Positions 34,925 through 43,206 of a stretch of 46,157 nt of DNA are shown in pieces. This DNA comes from JAUUSJ01 sp051880475. Its GTDB lineage: Bacteria; Bacillota; Clostridia; Lachnospirales; Lachnospiraceae. Where the stretch lies: contig JBJEOA010000039.1 in NCBI GenBank assembly GCA_051880475.1, positions 1-46,157 of the forward strand. Reading direction: 5' to 3'. The position numbers were made by a program, and so were the translations under genes. The notes under the pieces are model-generated. The model saw nothing but the letters and a program-made list of their open reading frames with translations. It did not search any database and was not told the DNA's origin. Numbering within the stretch: the stretch's first letter is position 1; each line of letters starts with the position of its first letter.

Positions 34925-35533
34925 ATGAGTCAAGAAGTATTAGAAATTGTAAAAAAAATGGATTTAAAACAAATAGAGACACAGCTAGCACTTCAATGTG
35001 CACCATTAATTGCAGGGCTTAAGATATCCAATCTTCTTATTATCTCAAAAGAAAATATGTCAAAAGTGAAGTATATTTTAAAGCACACAATTTTATCTTA
35101 TTTTATTTTATATGAGGGAGAAGAAAAGACAATTTTACTTGTATATGATGCCTCTAGATTGGGAGAGTATCTAGAAAGAAAAAATGTAAAAAATTTACTT
35201 TTCCAGTGGGGATATGAGGAAAATCACATGAGAGAATGGATGTATCTTCTGAAAAAACGCTATAAAAAATATATCGAAGAAAAGACAAACTTTCCGCATG
35301 AAATGGGATTATTTCTCGGATATCCAGTGGAGGATGTCATTGGCTTTATTGAAAATTCTGGAAAAAATAGCTTATACAGCGGATACTGGAAAGTGTATCA
35401 AGATGTATCAGAAAAAATTAAGTTATTTCAGAAATTTGATATGGCAAAAGAAATTTTAATTCATTTTTTGGCAAATGGTATGACAATTTTAGATGCAATC
35501 AACCAAAAACAACTTTATCAACTATTAGTTTAA
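34925..35533 (+). CDS. DUF3793 family protein
   Basis: The 202-residue protein matches the DUF3793 family of clostridia: an N-terminal helix then QLALQCAPLIAGLKISNLLIIS, a central region with SYFILYEGEEKTILLVYD, and a C-terminal HEMGLFLGYPVEDVIGFIENSGKN. The conserved HEMGLFLGYPVEDV and Cys25 could take part in metal or redox chemistry, but the function is unknown. In this family a flavodoxin gene follows, as here after 50 bases, and such pairs are often near Feo iron-uptake genes. AAGGAGGCATT precedes the ATG. Confidence 0.85.
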   Translation: MSQEVLEIVKKMDLKQIETQLALQCAPLIAGLKISNLLIISKENMSKVKYILKHTILSYFILYEGEEKTILLVYDASRLGEYLERKNVKNLLFQWGYEENHMREWMYLLKKRYKKYIEEKTNFPHEMGLFLGYPVEDVIGFIENSGKNSLYSGYWKVYQDVSEKIKLFQKFDMAKEILIHFLANGMTILDAINQKQLYQLLV

Positions 35534-35583
35534 ATCTAAGAATTCATTTTTTAGATAACAAAAAAGAAATTGGAGGAAAAGAC

Positions 35584-36015
35584 ATGAATAAAATTAATAT
35601 TGTATATTGGTCACAAACTGGAAATACACAGATTATGGCAGAAGCCATTGGAGCAGGAGTTGAGGCGGCAGGCAAAGAAGCAAATGTTATATTTGTAAGT
35701 GATATTGCTGTAGATGATTTAAAAGACGATTCTGTAATCGCACTTGGATGCCCAGCTATGGGAGCAGAAGTTTTAGAGGAAGGTGAGATGGAACCTTTTA
35801 TGTGTGAGCTAGAAAGCAATCTCAGAGGAAAAACGGTGGCTCTCTTTGGCTCTTATGGATGGGGAGACGGAGAATGGATGAGAGACTGGGTTGATCGAGT
35901 GAGAGATAACGGTGCAAATGTACTAAACGGCGAGGGACTTATCTGCCAAGAAACACCGGATGATGACATGCTTGAAGAGTGTAAATCTCTTGGAAAGCAG
36001 TTGGCAGCTCAGTAG
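35584..36015 (+). CDS. Flavodoxin
   Basis: The 143-residue protein is a small FMN-binding electron carrier. The phosphate-binding loop is WSQTGNTQ (residues 9-16), and the later loops AMGAEVLEE and SYGWGDGEWM contact the flavin. The short-chain clostridial type is expected at this length. AATTGGAGGAAAAGAC precedes the start. Co-transcription with the DUF3793 gene under a site shared with feoB fits replacement of ferredoxin under iron limitation (inference). Confidence 0.93.
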   Translation: MNKINIVYWSQTGNTQIMAEAIGAGVEAAGKEANVIFVSDIAVDDLKDDSVIALGCPAMGAEVLEEGEMEPFMCELESNLRGKTVALFGSYGWGDGEWMRDWVDRVRDNGANVLNGEGLICQETPDDDMLEECKSLGKQLAAQ

Positions 36016-36076
36016 TAAATCTTAGATTATTTCTGCAATAAAGTCAAAGAAAAGATTCACAATCAAACTATTCCTT

Positions 36077-36121
36077 AAAAAAGCGAGCGCAGTTTTGTTT
36101 CTATACTACGCTCGCTTTTTT
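36077..36121. terminator. Bidirectional terminator between flavodoxin and MATE genes
   Basis: AAAAAAGCGAGCG (36077-36089) pairs perfectly with CGCTCGCTTTTTT (36109-36121). U-runs exist on both strands. Confidence 0.9.
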
Positions 36122-36126
36122 GTTTT

Positions 36127-37491
36127 TTATTTCTCACTCATATATTTTATGTAAGGCATATTTATACGCTTTATCTGTCTCTTCATATAATAATAATACA
36201 AAACAAAGCATATCATCGCAAATCCCCATGAAATCGGATAAACTGCTGCCACTGACTGAATTGTTGCATGCTTTTTCACTAGATAAGATAAAAGTGCAAT
36301 TCTGACACCACATAAGTTCATAATAATAATTATCATAGACTGCAATGTTTTTCCATTTCCTCGAATCACACCGCCCACCATTTCCATAATGGCATAGATA
36401 AAATAAAACGGATAAGAAACCCATATAATTTTAAGCCCCTCTGTGATTACCTCTGTATCTTGGCAGAATAGACCAATCGCCTGACTTCCAAACATAAGAA
36501 TTATCATAGAGATTAACACTGTAATAGAAATAGAAATAATATTTCCAACTACGAGTCCTCTATCCATTCGCTTATAATTTCCAGCTCCTAAATTTTGTCC
36601 GACGAAAGTGACCATCGTCTGTCCAAAGGCCATAATCGGCATATAAATAAAATTCTCTAATTTAAAATAGACAGTAAACGCTGCCACCGATACTTCTCCA
36701 AATCCATTAATATAATATTGAACTACAAGATTAGAGAGTGTAATAATCATGGACTGAATTCCGAGTGGAAATCCCACCTGACAGATTTTTTTTATTCTCT
36801 TTGCGTCAATCTTCCATCTAACCTTATAAAGTTTCTCCTCTCGAATCAAGTAGAACATTACCGCAATAGCAGTAGCACTTTGAGATAAAAAGGTGACAAA
36901 AGCCGCACCTCCAACTCCTAATCTCAGTACTGCAAGGAAAAAGGCATCCGCCACTACATTTAAAATTCCTCCACCAGCAAGAATTAAAAATGGAACTCTA
37001 GAATTTCCCATCGCTCTTAAAATACTAGCTCCCATATTATATAAAATCATAGCTGGAATCGCCAAAAAGTAAATACGAATATAGACAAGCGCCTCATCCA
37101 TAATGGATTCTGGTGTTTGAAGCCAGATAAGCGCCTGATTTGATAATAATAATCCGACTATCATAAGTGTAATTCCGCCGATAGCTCCAAGCAAAATGGA
37201 ATTTTGGATTGTGTTTATCGTTTTTTCCTCATCTCCGGCTCCAACACATTGGGATACAATTACGCCTGCTCCCACAGATATGCCGACAAATAATCCTATG
37301 AGACAAGTCACTAAAATGCTACTTGCCCCCACAGCTGCCGCCTCATGCTTTCCTAAAATATTTCCAACAAATAATACATCCGCCGTTCCATATAATTGTT
37401 GAAATAAACTTCCTAAAAACAAGGGAAACGCAAACTTACAAAATCCTTTTACAATACTTCCCTGCGTCAAATCTACTTTTTTCGTCTTCAT
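36127..37491 (-). CDS. MATE-family multidrug/Na+ antiporter
   Basis: This is a 454-residue membrane protein with about 12 transmembrane segments in two similar halves, typical of MATE transporters that extrude cationic drugs or metabolites driven by Na+ or H+. Hydrophobic runs include ILVTCLIGLFVGISVGAGVIVSQ near 60-83 and a matching one in the second half (FGQTMVTFVGQNLGAGNYKRMD near 287). Its N-terminus is KGFCKFAFPLFLGSLFQQLYGTADVLFVG. The substrate cannot be told. AAGGAGGATAA precedes the ATG. Confidence 0.93.
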   Translation of the reverse strand: MKTKKVDLTQGSIVKGFCKFAFPLFLGSLFQQLYGTADVLFVGNILGKHEAAAVGASSILVTCLIGLFVGISVGAGVIVSQCVGAGDEEKTINTIQNSILLGAIGGITLMIVGLLLSNQALIWLQTPESIMDEALVYIRIYFLAIPAMILYNMGASILRAMGNSRVPFLILAGGGILNVVADAFFLAVLRLGVGGAAFVTFLSQSATAIAVMFYLIREEKLYKVRWKIDAKRIKKICQVGFPLGIQSMIITLSNLVVQYYINGFGEVSVAAFTVYFKLENFIYMPIMAFGQTMVTFVGQNLGAGNYKRMDRGLVVGNIISISITVLISMIILMFGSQAIGLFCQDTEVITEGLKIIWVSYPFYFIYAIMEMVGGVIRGNGKTLQSMIIIIMNLCGVRIALLSYLVKKHATIQSVAAVYPISWGFAMICFVLYYYYMKRQIKRINMPYIKYMSEK

Positions 37492-37507
37492 TTATCCTCC
37501 TTATGTT

Positions 37508-37577
37508 TGACAGATCAAAAGTCAAATCCCTTATCTTGCAAGTATGAACAGCTTTTGACCTTTTAACCCTGATGTCA
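37508..37577. repeat. Intergenic nested-hairpin repeat, copy 3
   Basis: Read on the minus strand: TGACATCAGGGTTAAAAGG, then CTGTTCATACTTGCAAGATAAGGG, ending in TTTGACTTTTGATCTGTCA. Terminal TGACA/TGTCA and the AAAAGGTCAAA arms are inverted. It is about 70 bp, between the MATE and Sel1 genes, and matches copy 2 in the opposite orientation. It may be a small non-autonomous element or REP-like unit. Confidence 0.7.
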
Positions 37578-38441
37578 TAATAATAAATCTAATTTATTTT
37601 GAGCATATTCATCGCCTTGCTCTGCCGCTTTTTTATACCACTCTATCGCTTTTTCGAAATTTTGCTTCACTCCTCTTCCTGCCCCATAGCAATAGCCAAG
37701 CCAACTTTGCGCCTGCGCCTTTCCTTGCTTTGCTGCTCTCTCAAACCAGTATACTGCCTTATTATCATCTTGCTCCACACCATCTCCAGTATAATAACAA
37801 TATCCAAGATTACACTGTGCATCTGCGTTTCCGCAATTTGCAGCCTGTTCATACCACTGAGCCGCCTTATTCATATCTTTTTTTACACCATGTCCATTAT
37901 TATAGCAATATCCAAGCCAAAATTGCGCTATACTATCTCCCTGCTCCGCTGATTTTTTAAAATAATACACAGCCTGCTCCAAGTTTTGCTCCACGCCATC
38001 TCCAGTATAATACCGATTTCCAGCCTCTCGAAAATTTTCTGGTGAGTCATAGGGATTACTTAAATTTTTATTCCACTCCCGAAAAGCCAATTCTTCCGCT
38101 TCCTCACTCTCCAAAAATATTTTATATTCATCTTTCCAACCAGCTAAAATCATAAAGGAAATAATAATCTTCTCTACAGCTTCCTCTTTTAAATACATTT
38201 CCTTTCCTAGAATCCATCTCGCCTTACTAATAAGCTGTTTTTTTTGATTAAAATCCTTATCGGCGTTTTGATAAAACAATAAATGTACTTTCTCATCTAC
38301 TGCCTTTGCCAAAAGCTTATTCTCAATCTTAAACTGAGGTGCATAGTCTTTTAAAACCCCTAAGAGAACAACCTTCTTTCCCATAATATCTGGGGTACAT
38401 TCTCTTGATATTTTCCCCACTATTTCATAAAAATCCTTCAC
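37575..38441 (-). CDS. Sel1-repeat (TPR-like) protein
   Basis: The 288-residue protein has an N-terminal helical domain (about 1-120, EIVGKISRECTPDIMGKKVVLLGVLKDYAP) and at least four Sel1-like repeats from about 130 to 285. Repeat cores read YYTGDGVEQNLEQAVYYFKKSAEQG, then WLGYCYNNGHGVKKDMNKAAQWYEQAANCG and similar. Sel1 repeats make scaffolds for protein partners. It is the last gene of the kinase-VWA-PP2C operon, 30 bases after the phosphatase, so it probably scaffolds or receives the signal. No signal peptide is visible; cytoplasmic location is inferred. Confidence 0.88.
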   Translation of the reverse strand: MKDFYEIVGKISRECTPDIMGKKVVLLGVLKDYAPQFKIENKLLAKAVDEKVHLLFYQNADKDFNQKKQLISKARWILGKEMYLKEEAVEKIIISFMILAGWKDEYKIFLESEEAEELAFREWNKNLSNPYDSPENFREAGNRYYTGDGVEQNLEQAVYYFKKSAEQGDSIAQFWLGYCYNNGHGVKKDMNKAAQWYEQAANCGNADAQCNLGYCYYTGDGVEQDDNKAVYWFERAAKQGKAQAQSWLGYCYGAGRGVKQNFEKAIEWYKKAAEQGDEYAQNKLDLLL

Positions 38442-38471
38442 ATTATACCTCCAAAGAAATTACTGGCATTT

Positions 38472-40133
38472 CTATTTTTCCTGCTGCTTAGGCTTTTTTC
38501 TAAGTTCTTTTAATCGCTTTACCGTATCCTCACACTTTTCCTCAATTTTTGTATACTGTAAATCATAAGCTTCAAACTCTTCCCTCGCTTTTTGATACTT
38601 TTGTCTGGCAACCTCTAATTTTTGTAAATCTGATTTATTTTTTTCATTCTTTTTTGTCATCTGCTTTCTCTTTTTTTGAAGCTGTCCAAAAAGCTGTTGT
38701 TTTTCCTCTTTTTTCCTCTCCAAATCTTGATTATAATATTGCTTCATGCAGTCCAAAAAAGTCGGATTTTCCAAAAGATTGGCCACCTTTTCTAAAAGCT
38801 CTCCTCTATCTTCTACTCCCAATATATTTTCAATCTGAAAGATATCTTGCTCCTCCCTAACTAATTCCTGTTCTATTTTATTTAACTGCTCTTGTAACTC
38901 TTGCGTTTCTTTGTCGATAGCTTGTTTTTCTTCTATGTATTCTCTACAGTTTTTCTGCTCTTTTTCCAAAACTACTCTAGCAGCCTCTTCCTTTTGCCTC
39001 AAAATTCCATGTTTTCTTGTCATAGAAATTTTTTTGCTCTCATACTGCTGCATCATATTAAATACATGATAAGCCTCAATCTCTCGCTCATAAAACTTTG
39101 CTAATCTTGAAATTCCTCCTAAATCTACAATGCCCGCCACAGAGATATCATCTGCACTTCCTTTTTTAGAAAATTCTGGAAGCATTTCCTCGAGATATTT
39201 TTCAAATTCCTCTATGCCATTCTCCACAATATAGCAGCTTAGATTTTGATAAAAGGCATGAGTTCCCTCCATATCACGATAAGAGTCCTCCACCCCATCT
39301 GTGCCAAGATAACACGCAACAACTTCTCGCTCTTTAAGGTCGAGGACACAGGAGCGAATTTGCTCCTTTGCATGAAAATCGCACATTGATGTCGTCACAT
39401 TTTCGTGACAGTTTTCATCCCATGGGATTGGCTGGTCAACCCCTCCATCTCCGTAAAAGACATCGCAACGTCCATCCCCTTGCTGAATTAAAATCAAAAA
39501 ATCTTTTATTCTTAAAGCTGCAATTAACGTAGTTCCATATGCATGTTCTATCTCCATCTTTCCACGATATTTTTTTGCATACATTCCAGTAAGCTCCATT
39601 TCCTGTTCGGTAAAAGGATGAGTTTCAAAATGTTCGTTTACAGCCTTCTTCCACTGAAAGACAATGGAATCTGTAAGCTTTTTTACTAACATCTCTTTCT
39701 CCTCCGGAAACGAAAATGCCTCGTATCCTTCTTCCTCACCGTTTGGCATCTTATCTATATTTAAATTCAGTCCATCCTCCATCGAACCATTCTTTTCCTC
39801 AAAAATATGCAAAAAAGAGGTATCACTCTTTTGGTTTTGTAAAAGAGAATTCCATTCTTCTAATTCCTTTTTATCAATCTCTCTTTTTCGGTTGTATAAA
39901 ATATAAGAGGCAAAGTTCTCTAATTCTTCCTTTGCAACTTCAGTCGCTATCTTAGAACCAATATCACTTCTCACACAGACACAAGAACCGTGACCATCTG
40001 CCACAATTGCGATATGAAATAAATCATCATCTTCCGTAAAGGACGCAGAATAATCCTGACATATGATATCTCTCATTATATGCATATGACCGCGAACACT
40101 CTTATGAAAGGAATAAATATTGTTTTTCCCCAT
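38472..40133 (-). CDS. PP2C-family phosphatase with C-terminal coiled coil
   Basis: The 553-residue protein has an N-terminal PP2C Ser/Thr phosphatase domain (about 1-330) followed by a long charged coiled coil (about 350-553, rich in Glu, Lys and Gln heptads). Metal-site motifs are seen: RDIICQDYS near 21-29, VADGHGSC near 44-51, GTTLIAALRI near 200, LGTDGVEDSY near 270, and GSADDISVAGI near 320 in place of the usual G..DN. It dephosphorylates Ser/Thr, likely on proteins phosphorylated by the upstream kinase. The coiled coil is unusual for PP2C and suggests a scaffold or dimer. It follows the VWA gene by 16 bases. Confidence 0.9.
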   Translation of the reverse strand: MGKNNIYSFHKSVRGHMHIMRDIICQDYSASFTEDDDLFHIAIVADGHGSCVCVRSDIGSKIATEVAKEELENFASYILYNRKREIDKKELEEWNSLLQNQKSDTSFLHIFEEKNGSMEDGLNLNIDKMPNGEEEGYEAFSFPEEKEMLVKKLTDSIVFQWKKAVNEHFETHPFTEQEMELTGMYAKKYRGKMEIEHAYGTTLIAALRIKDFLILIQQGDGRCDVFYGDGGVDQPIPWDENCHENVTTSMCDFHAKEQIRSCVLDLKEREVVACYLGTDGVEDSYRDMEGTHAFYQNLSCYIVENGIEEFEKYLEEMLPEFSKKGSADDISVAGIVDLGGISRLAKFYEREIEAYHVFNMMQQYESKKISMTRKHGILRQKEEAARVVLEKEQKNCREYIEEKQAIDKETQELQEQLNKIEQELVREEQDIFQIENILGVEDRGELLEKVANLLENPTFLDCMKQYYNQDLERKKEEKQQLFGQLQKKRKQMTKKNEKNKSDLQKLEVARQKYQKAREEFEAYDLQYTKIEEKCEDTVKRLKELRKKPKQQEK

Positions 40134-40149
40134 TTAATTTCTCCTATAA

Positions 40150-40926
40150 TTAATCCCAATCTTCCTCTTCCCAATCTCCAGAATCTATCTCTACTTCTGG
40201 CTCTTTATCATATTCCACATGCTCATCAATTAAGATATCCTCCGTAGCTGCTCCGCTATCAATCGCCTCTTTAATAATATCTGCGCCAGTTACTGGCTCT
40301 GTGCAAGTGCGACTTGTACTTGCAAGCATAGACGCTGTGACAGAAGAAAACTGGATTAGACGGGCAAATAATTCCCAGTCATTTGTCTTTACAACTGCCT
40401 CACTATTTCCGACTACCTCCGCTAGCATCTTAATATCTGCATCATCACTCATTGCAAATCCAATTTTTATCGCCCTTGCAAACCACTTATTTTTTCGTAT
40501 TTTATCTAATGCCGGCTTATAATCACTCGTGGCATATCCATCCGACATAAAGATAAGAATAGGCAAATACGCTCCTGTCATAGAACTTAAAAATGCGTTT
40601 CTAGACAGCTTAGAATTAAGCTCTGTAAGTGCCGCTCCCATCTCTGTAAGCCCACCGGCCTTTACCTCCTGCCACATAAAATCTTCTGCTTCTTCCGGAC
40701 CAGCTGCCTGTAGCCATCTGCAATCACTATTAAACTCAAGAACAGCGATTTTTAAAAGTGCATCTGCATTTGTCTTTGCCTGCTCTTTTAAAATCTCAAT
40801 CGTCTCCTCCATCGCACGGTTTAATGTCGCAATCGGGATACCATCCATACTTCCCGATGTATCTAAAACATAAAAAATATTCAATGCTCTTCTAGGTGTT
40901 CCACCCAAAATATCTGTTGTAGGCAT
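40150..40926 (-). CDS. VWA-domain protein, TerY-like
   Basis: I set the start at 40926 (MPTTDILGG), because GGGAGG lies 7 bases before this ATG; the GTG 21 bases earlier would add seven residues without a good site. The 258-residue protein is a von Willebrand A domain: the MIDAS motif is DTSGSM (D22, S24, S26), with the threonine in GLTEMGAAL and the Asp in MSDGYAT completing the metal site. A C-terminal acidic tail (VEYDKEPEVEIDSGDWEEEDWD) follows. TerY-like VWA proteins occur with kinases and PP2C in tellurite/stress-type systems. The gene sits between the kinase and phosphatase. Confidence 0.9.
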   Translation of the reverse strand: MPTTDILGGTPRRALNIFYVLDTSGSMDGIPIATLNRAMEETIEILKEQAKTNADALLKIAVLEFNSDCRWLQAAGPEEAEDFMWQEVKAGGLTEMGAALTELNSKLSRNAFLSSMTGAYLPILIFMSDGYATSDYKPALDKIRKNKWFARAIKIGFAMSDDADIKMLAEVVGNSEAVVKTNDWELFARLIQFSSVTASMLASTSRTCTEPVTGADIIKEAIDSGAATEDILIDEHVEYDKEPEVEIDSGDWEEEDWD

Positions 40927-40978
40927 ATTTTTTCCTCCCTTATTCACGCTTCATCATACTACCTGAAAAACAGGTATA

Positions 40979-42286
40979 TTAATTCATCTCAATCTTTATT
41001 GTCTCATTATATAAATGCACACTCATTCCATCTCTCAACGGCATAATCTCTTGCGGTGCCACTTTTCTTATATTGCCACTTGCAAGCTCCACACTCCAAA
41101 TCTGATTGCTTAAGTTTTTTAATCCGAGTGCTCTTTTATCTGATTTTTTAGCAATGACATGTCCCACTGGATTGAGAGCCTCGTCTGTATTACAAATGCC
41201 AAGCTGACATCGATAAATTCTACTATCCGCAATCCCTGGTATCGCATAGTCACGAAAACGAATACGATATGGCACTTTCATCCTCTCTCCACATCGCTCA
41301 CAGTTACAATTTTTCCCATTATCTGTAAAAATTTCATTGCCGCAAGCACATGGAACAATTTCACTTCGAAATCTCACAAGCTTTTTTAACCACTCTAGCT
41401 CTGAAGGACGCGCATTTGGATTATGTAACGCCTTTTGACTAAACGCCGTCAAAAATAACTCTTGCATATAGTCTGGCAAATACGGCCAAACTACGGTCGT
41501 GTTTTTATGAATCTGTGGATGAGGACCATTTTCCCGATTGTTTGGATCCATAATAAAAGTTGCCTCAGAGCCATAAAGCTTTTCTTGCAATTTAGGCGAT
41601 AGGCAGGGAACGAGAGATTTCTTTCCCTCAAGTGGGTGATTGAGACAAAATAAAATAAATAAAATTACGGACATGGAAAAACGATCACTTAAACTATTTG
41701 GCATATTTTTGCCAAGAACAATCTCTGGTGCCATATATCTTGGTTTTCCTGCAATTCCCGTCTCCATCCCGTCTGGAGCCACATTATCATTATCACAAAT
41801 CAAAACCTTTCCCGTCGTCGGATTAATAAAGAAATTTCCATCATTCAAATCTTGGTAGCTATACCCTTGATTATGTAAAATTCGGTAAGCAGACACAATA
41901 TGAAGTGCCGCATCCGTAATCTTTCGAAATGACGGAAAACGAACCTCTGTAAGCATAAACTCGGATAACTCTGAGTATCCAGGTGGCCGAAGCTCCATCA
42001 CATACCCAAAACTTCCACCCATCCACTCTGTCACGTCAAGTGGCCATAAAAATTCCTCGCTTGGTGCTCCATGTCTTACATTATTTTTTAAATTATTATA
42101 GAATGCTTTTGGATCCTTTCCAAGTCCCTTTGGCTTATACCATTTTAATGCCATAAACTGCTCATTATATTTTATAATATAGATATCACCCTGTCCTCCC
42201 TCGGCAAGCCATCTAGCTACAATAAGCTCATTTCCAAGCATCGTCTTAATTCTCGTTCCAAAGGTTAATTTTGTACTGTCATCCAT
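40979..42286 (-). CDS. Ser/Thr protein kinase-like with zinc ribbon
   Basis: The start is placed at 42286 (MDDSTKLTFG) because GGAGG lies 9 bases before it; the longer frame would add 30 residues. The 435-residue protein has a divergent kinase domain (about 20-300): glycine loop LAEGGQGDIY, Lys48 in FMALKW, catalytic YQDLNDGNFF in place of HRD (D146, N151), metal Asp165 in ICDNDNV, and MAPEIV. A Cys cluster (C313, C315, C327, C329, C332; CACGN...CNCERCGE) forms a probable zinc ribbon, followed by a beta-rich C-terminus (about 340-435). It lacks a transmembrane segment, unlike PASTA kinases. It leads the four-gene operon and is the presumed signal input. Confidence 0.9.
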   Translation of the reverse strand: MDDSTKLTFGTRIKTMLGNELIVARWLAEGGQGDIYIIKYNEQFMALKWYKPKGLGKDPKAFYNNLKNNVRHGAPSEEFLWPLDVTEWMGGSFGYVMELRPPGYSELSEFMLTEVRFPSFRKITDAALHIVSAYRILHNQGYSYQDLNDGNFFINPTTGKVLICDNDNVAPDGMETGIAGKPRYMAPEIVLGKNMPNSLSDRFSMSVILFILFCLNHPLEGKKSLVPCLSPKLQEKLYGSEATFIMDPNNRENGPHPQIHKNTTVVWPYLPDYMQELFLTAFSQKALHNPNARPSELEWLKKLVRFRSEIVPCACGNEIFTDNGKNCNCERCGERMKVPYRIRFRDYAIPGIADSRIYRCQLGICNTDEALNPVGHVIAKKSDKRALGLKNLSNQIWSVELASGNIRKVAPQEIMPLRDGMSVHLYNETIKIEMN

Positions 42287-42376
42287 TTTATGTGACCTCC
42301 ATCCTCTCACTAAAAGAGATATTATATAGTCATCTTTCACAAAGTATAATACTCTTTTGCAAATCATACTGTGCAT

Positions 42377-42405
42377 ATTATATCATACTCTGTCTTTTTT
42401 ATCAA
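42377..42405 (-). promoter_or_regulatory. Promoter of the kinase operon
   Basis: On the minus strand TTGATA and a consensus TATAAT are separated by exactly 17 bases, about 90 bases upstream of the kinase start. Confidence 0.75.
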
Positions 42406-42472
42406 TGTACAGCGAATGGATGTATTTGTCATGAAAAGTATAATCAATTATATATTTTTGTCATAAAAAAAC

Positions 42473-42516
42473 AAAAAACTCTATGTGCTGCTTTCCTCCA
42501 CCACATAGAGTTTTTT
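42473..42516 (-). terminator. Terminator after the feo-fur operon
   Basis: AAAAAACTCTATGTG (42473-42487) pairs perfectly with CACATAGAGTTTTTT (42502-42516), with the U-run extending on the minus strand. It closes the feo operon and separates it from the kinase operon. Confidence 0.9.
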
Positions 42517-42556
42517 CGTTTTTTCTAAAATTCACAGACTAATGAACAAATTCGAT

Positions 42557-43033
42557 TCATGCTTCTTCACACTGACATTGTCTGACGACGACACTCCTAA
42601 TTTCCTGTTCATCTAAATATCCACAAGCCTCAAGTCCTGCCTTAATTACCGCATTCCATTTATTTGCCGACAAATGATAAATTGTGTGATCATCTAACTC
42701 AATTGTGCAGGCATTTTCCACCGCACATTTCTCTCCACAGGCAATTTTATACATATTTTTTCTGCTGATTGCACCTATCTCTTCTAGAGTATTGATCATT
42801 CGATAAACCGTTGCCGTCCCAATTCGACTATCCCGCTTCACCGCTTTATAATAAATTTCTTTACAGCAAGAACAATCTTCCTCTAAAATAATATCAAGCA
42901 ACATTAATCTTTGTTTTGTGATTCTTGCGCCCTGTTCTTTTAGCTTTTGAATTATCATCTCTTTTTTCATCTGCGTTGGATGATAGCTTCTAGAATCTTG
43001 TGCCTTTTTATTTTTTTGTTTTAATTTTTGCAC
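42557..43033 (-). CDS. Atypical Fur-family regulator
   Basis: A GTG start at 43033 is chosen because AGGAGG lies 6 bases before it; the longer frame would begin inside the upstream small gene. The 158-residue protein has the Fur winged-helix domain: GARITKQRLMLLDIIL, then IGTATVYRMINTLEEIG. The C-terminal half is unusual: the family's HHDH metal/dimer motif and the two CxxC zinc pairs are not seen. It has CSCC near 54-57, CGEKC near 99-103, and ends RQCQCEEA. It may sense metal or redox through these cysteines. It is the last gene of the feo operon, so a feo/iron role is inferred. Confidence 0.85.
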   Translation of the reverse strand: MQKLKQKNKKAQDSRSYHPTQMKKEMIIQKLKEQGARITKQRLMLLDIILEEDCSCCKEIYYKAVKRDSRIGTATVYRMINTLEEIGAISRKNMYKIACGEKCAVENACTIELDDHTIYHLSANKWNAVIKAGLEACGYLDEQEIRSVVVRQCQCEEA

Positions 43034-43043
43034 TTTATTCCTC

Positions 43044-43181
43044 CTAGTGACAGTGTCCTCCACAGTTTTTGCAATCCCCTCCGCAGGAAAGAGATTTTCC
43101 AGCTTTCTTATCTTTTATCATACTTTTTATAGCAAAACCTATGATTCCCACTAAAATTACTCCTACAATTAAAGTTCCCAT
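43044..43181 (-). CDS. FeoB-associated Cys-rich membrane protein
   Basis: This 45-residue peptide begins MGTLIVGVILVGIIGFAIK, a single transmembrane helix, followed by a Lys-rich linker and the cysteine tail SCGGDCKNCGGHCH with four cysteines and two histidines. It matches the small FeoB-associated Cys-rich proteins (FeoB_associated) that follow feoB in many Firmicutes and may hand over or sense iron. It lies between feoB and the Fur-like gene, and its stop is 10 bases from that gene's GTG. GGGGGTG precedes the ATG. Confidence 0.88.
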   Translation of the reverse strand: MGTLIVGVILVGIIGFAIKSMIKDKKAGKSLSCGGDCKNCGGHCH

Positions 43182-43206
43182 ATAAAACACCCCCTAAACA
43201 ATAAAT

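Noticed and set aside
36134..36424. Second minus-strand ORF inside the MATE gene
   Set aside because: It overlaps the MATE coding sequence in another frame, with no ribosome binding site.
37505..37577. CRISPR repeat or insertion-sequence end
   Set aside because: Only three dispersed copies with no spacers and no adjacent transposase or cas gene.
37599..37952. Plus-strand ORF opposite the Sel1 gene
   Set aside because: Its repetitive residues simply mirror the Sel1 repeats on the other strand.
42286..42376. 30-residue N-terminal extension of the kinase
   Set aside because: It overlaps the promoter and the ribosome binding site supports 42286.
42421..42472. Possible small RNA between the fur terminator and kinase promoter
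   Set aside because: A short A/T-rich stretch without a promoter or structure of its own.
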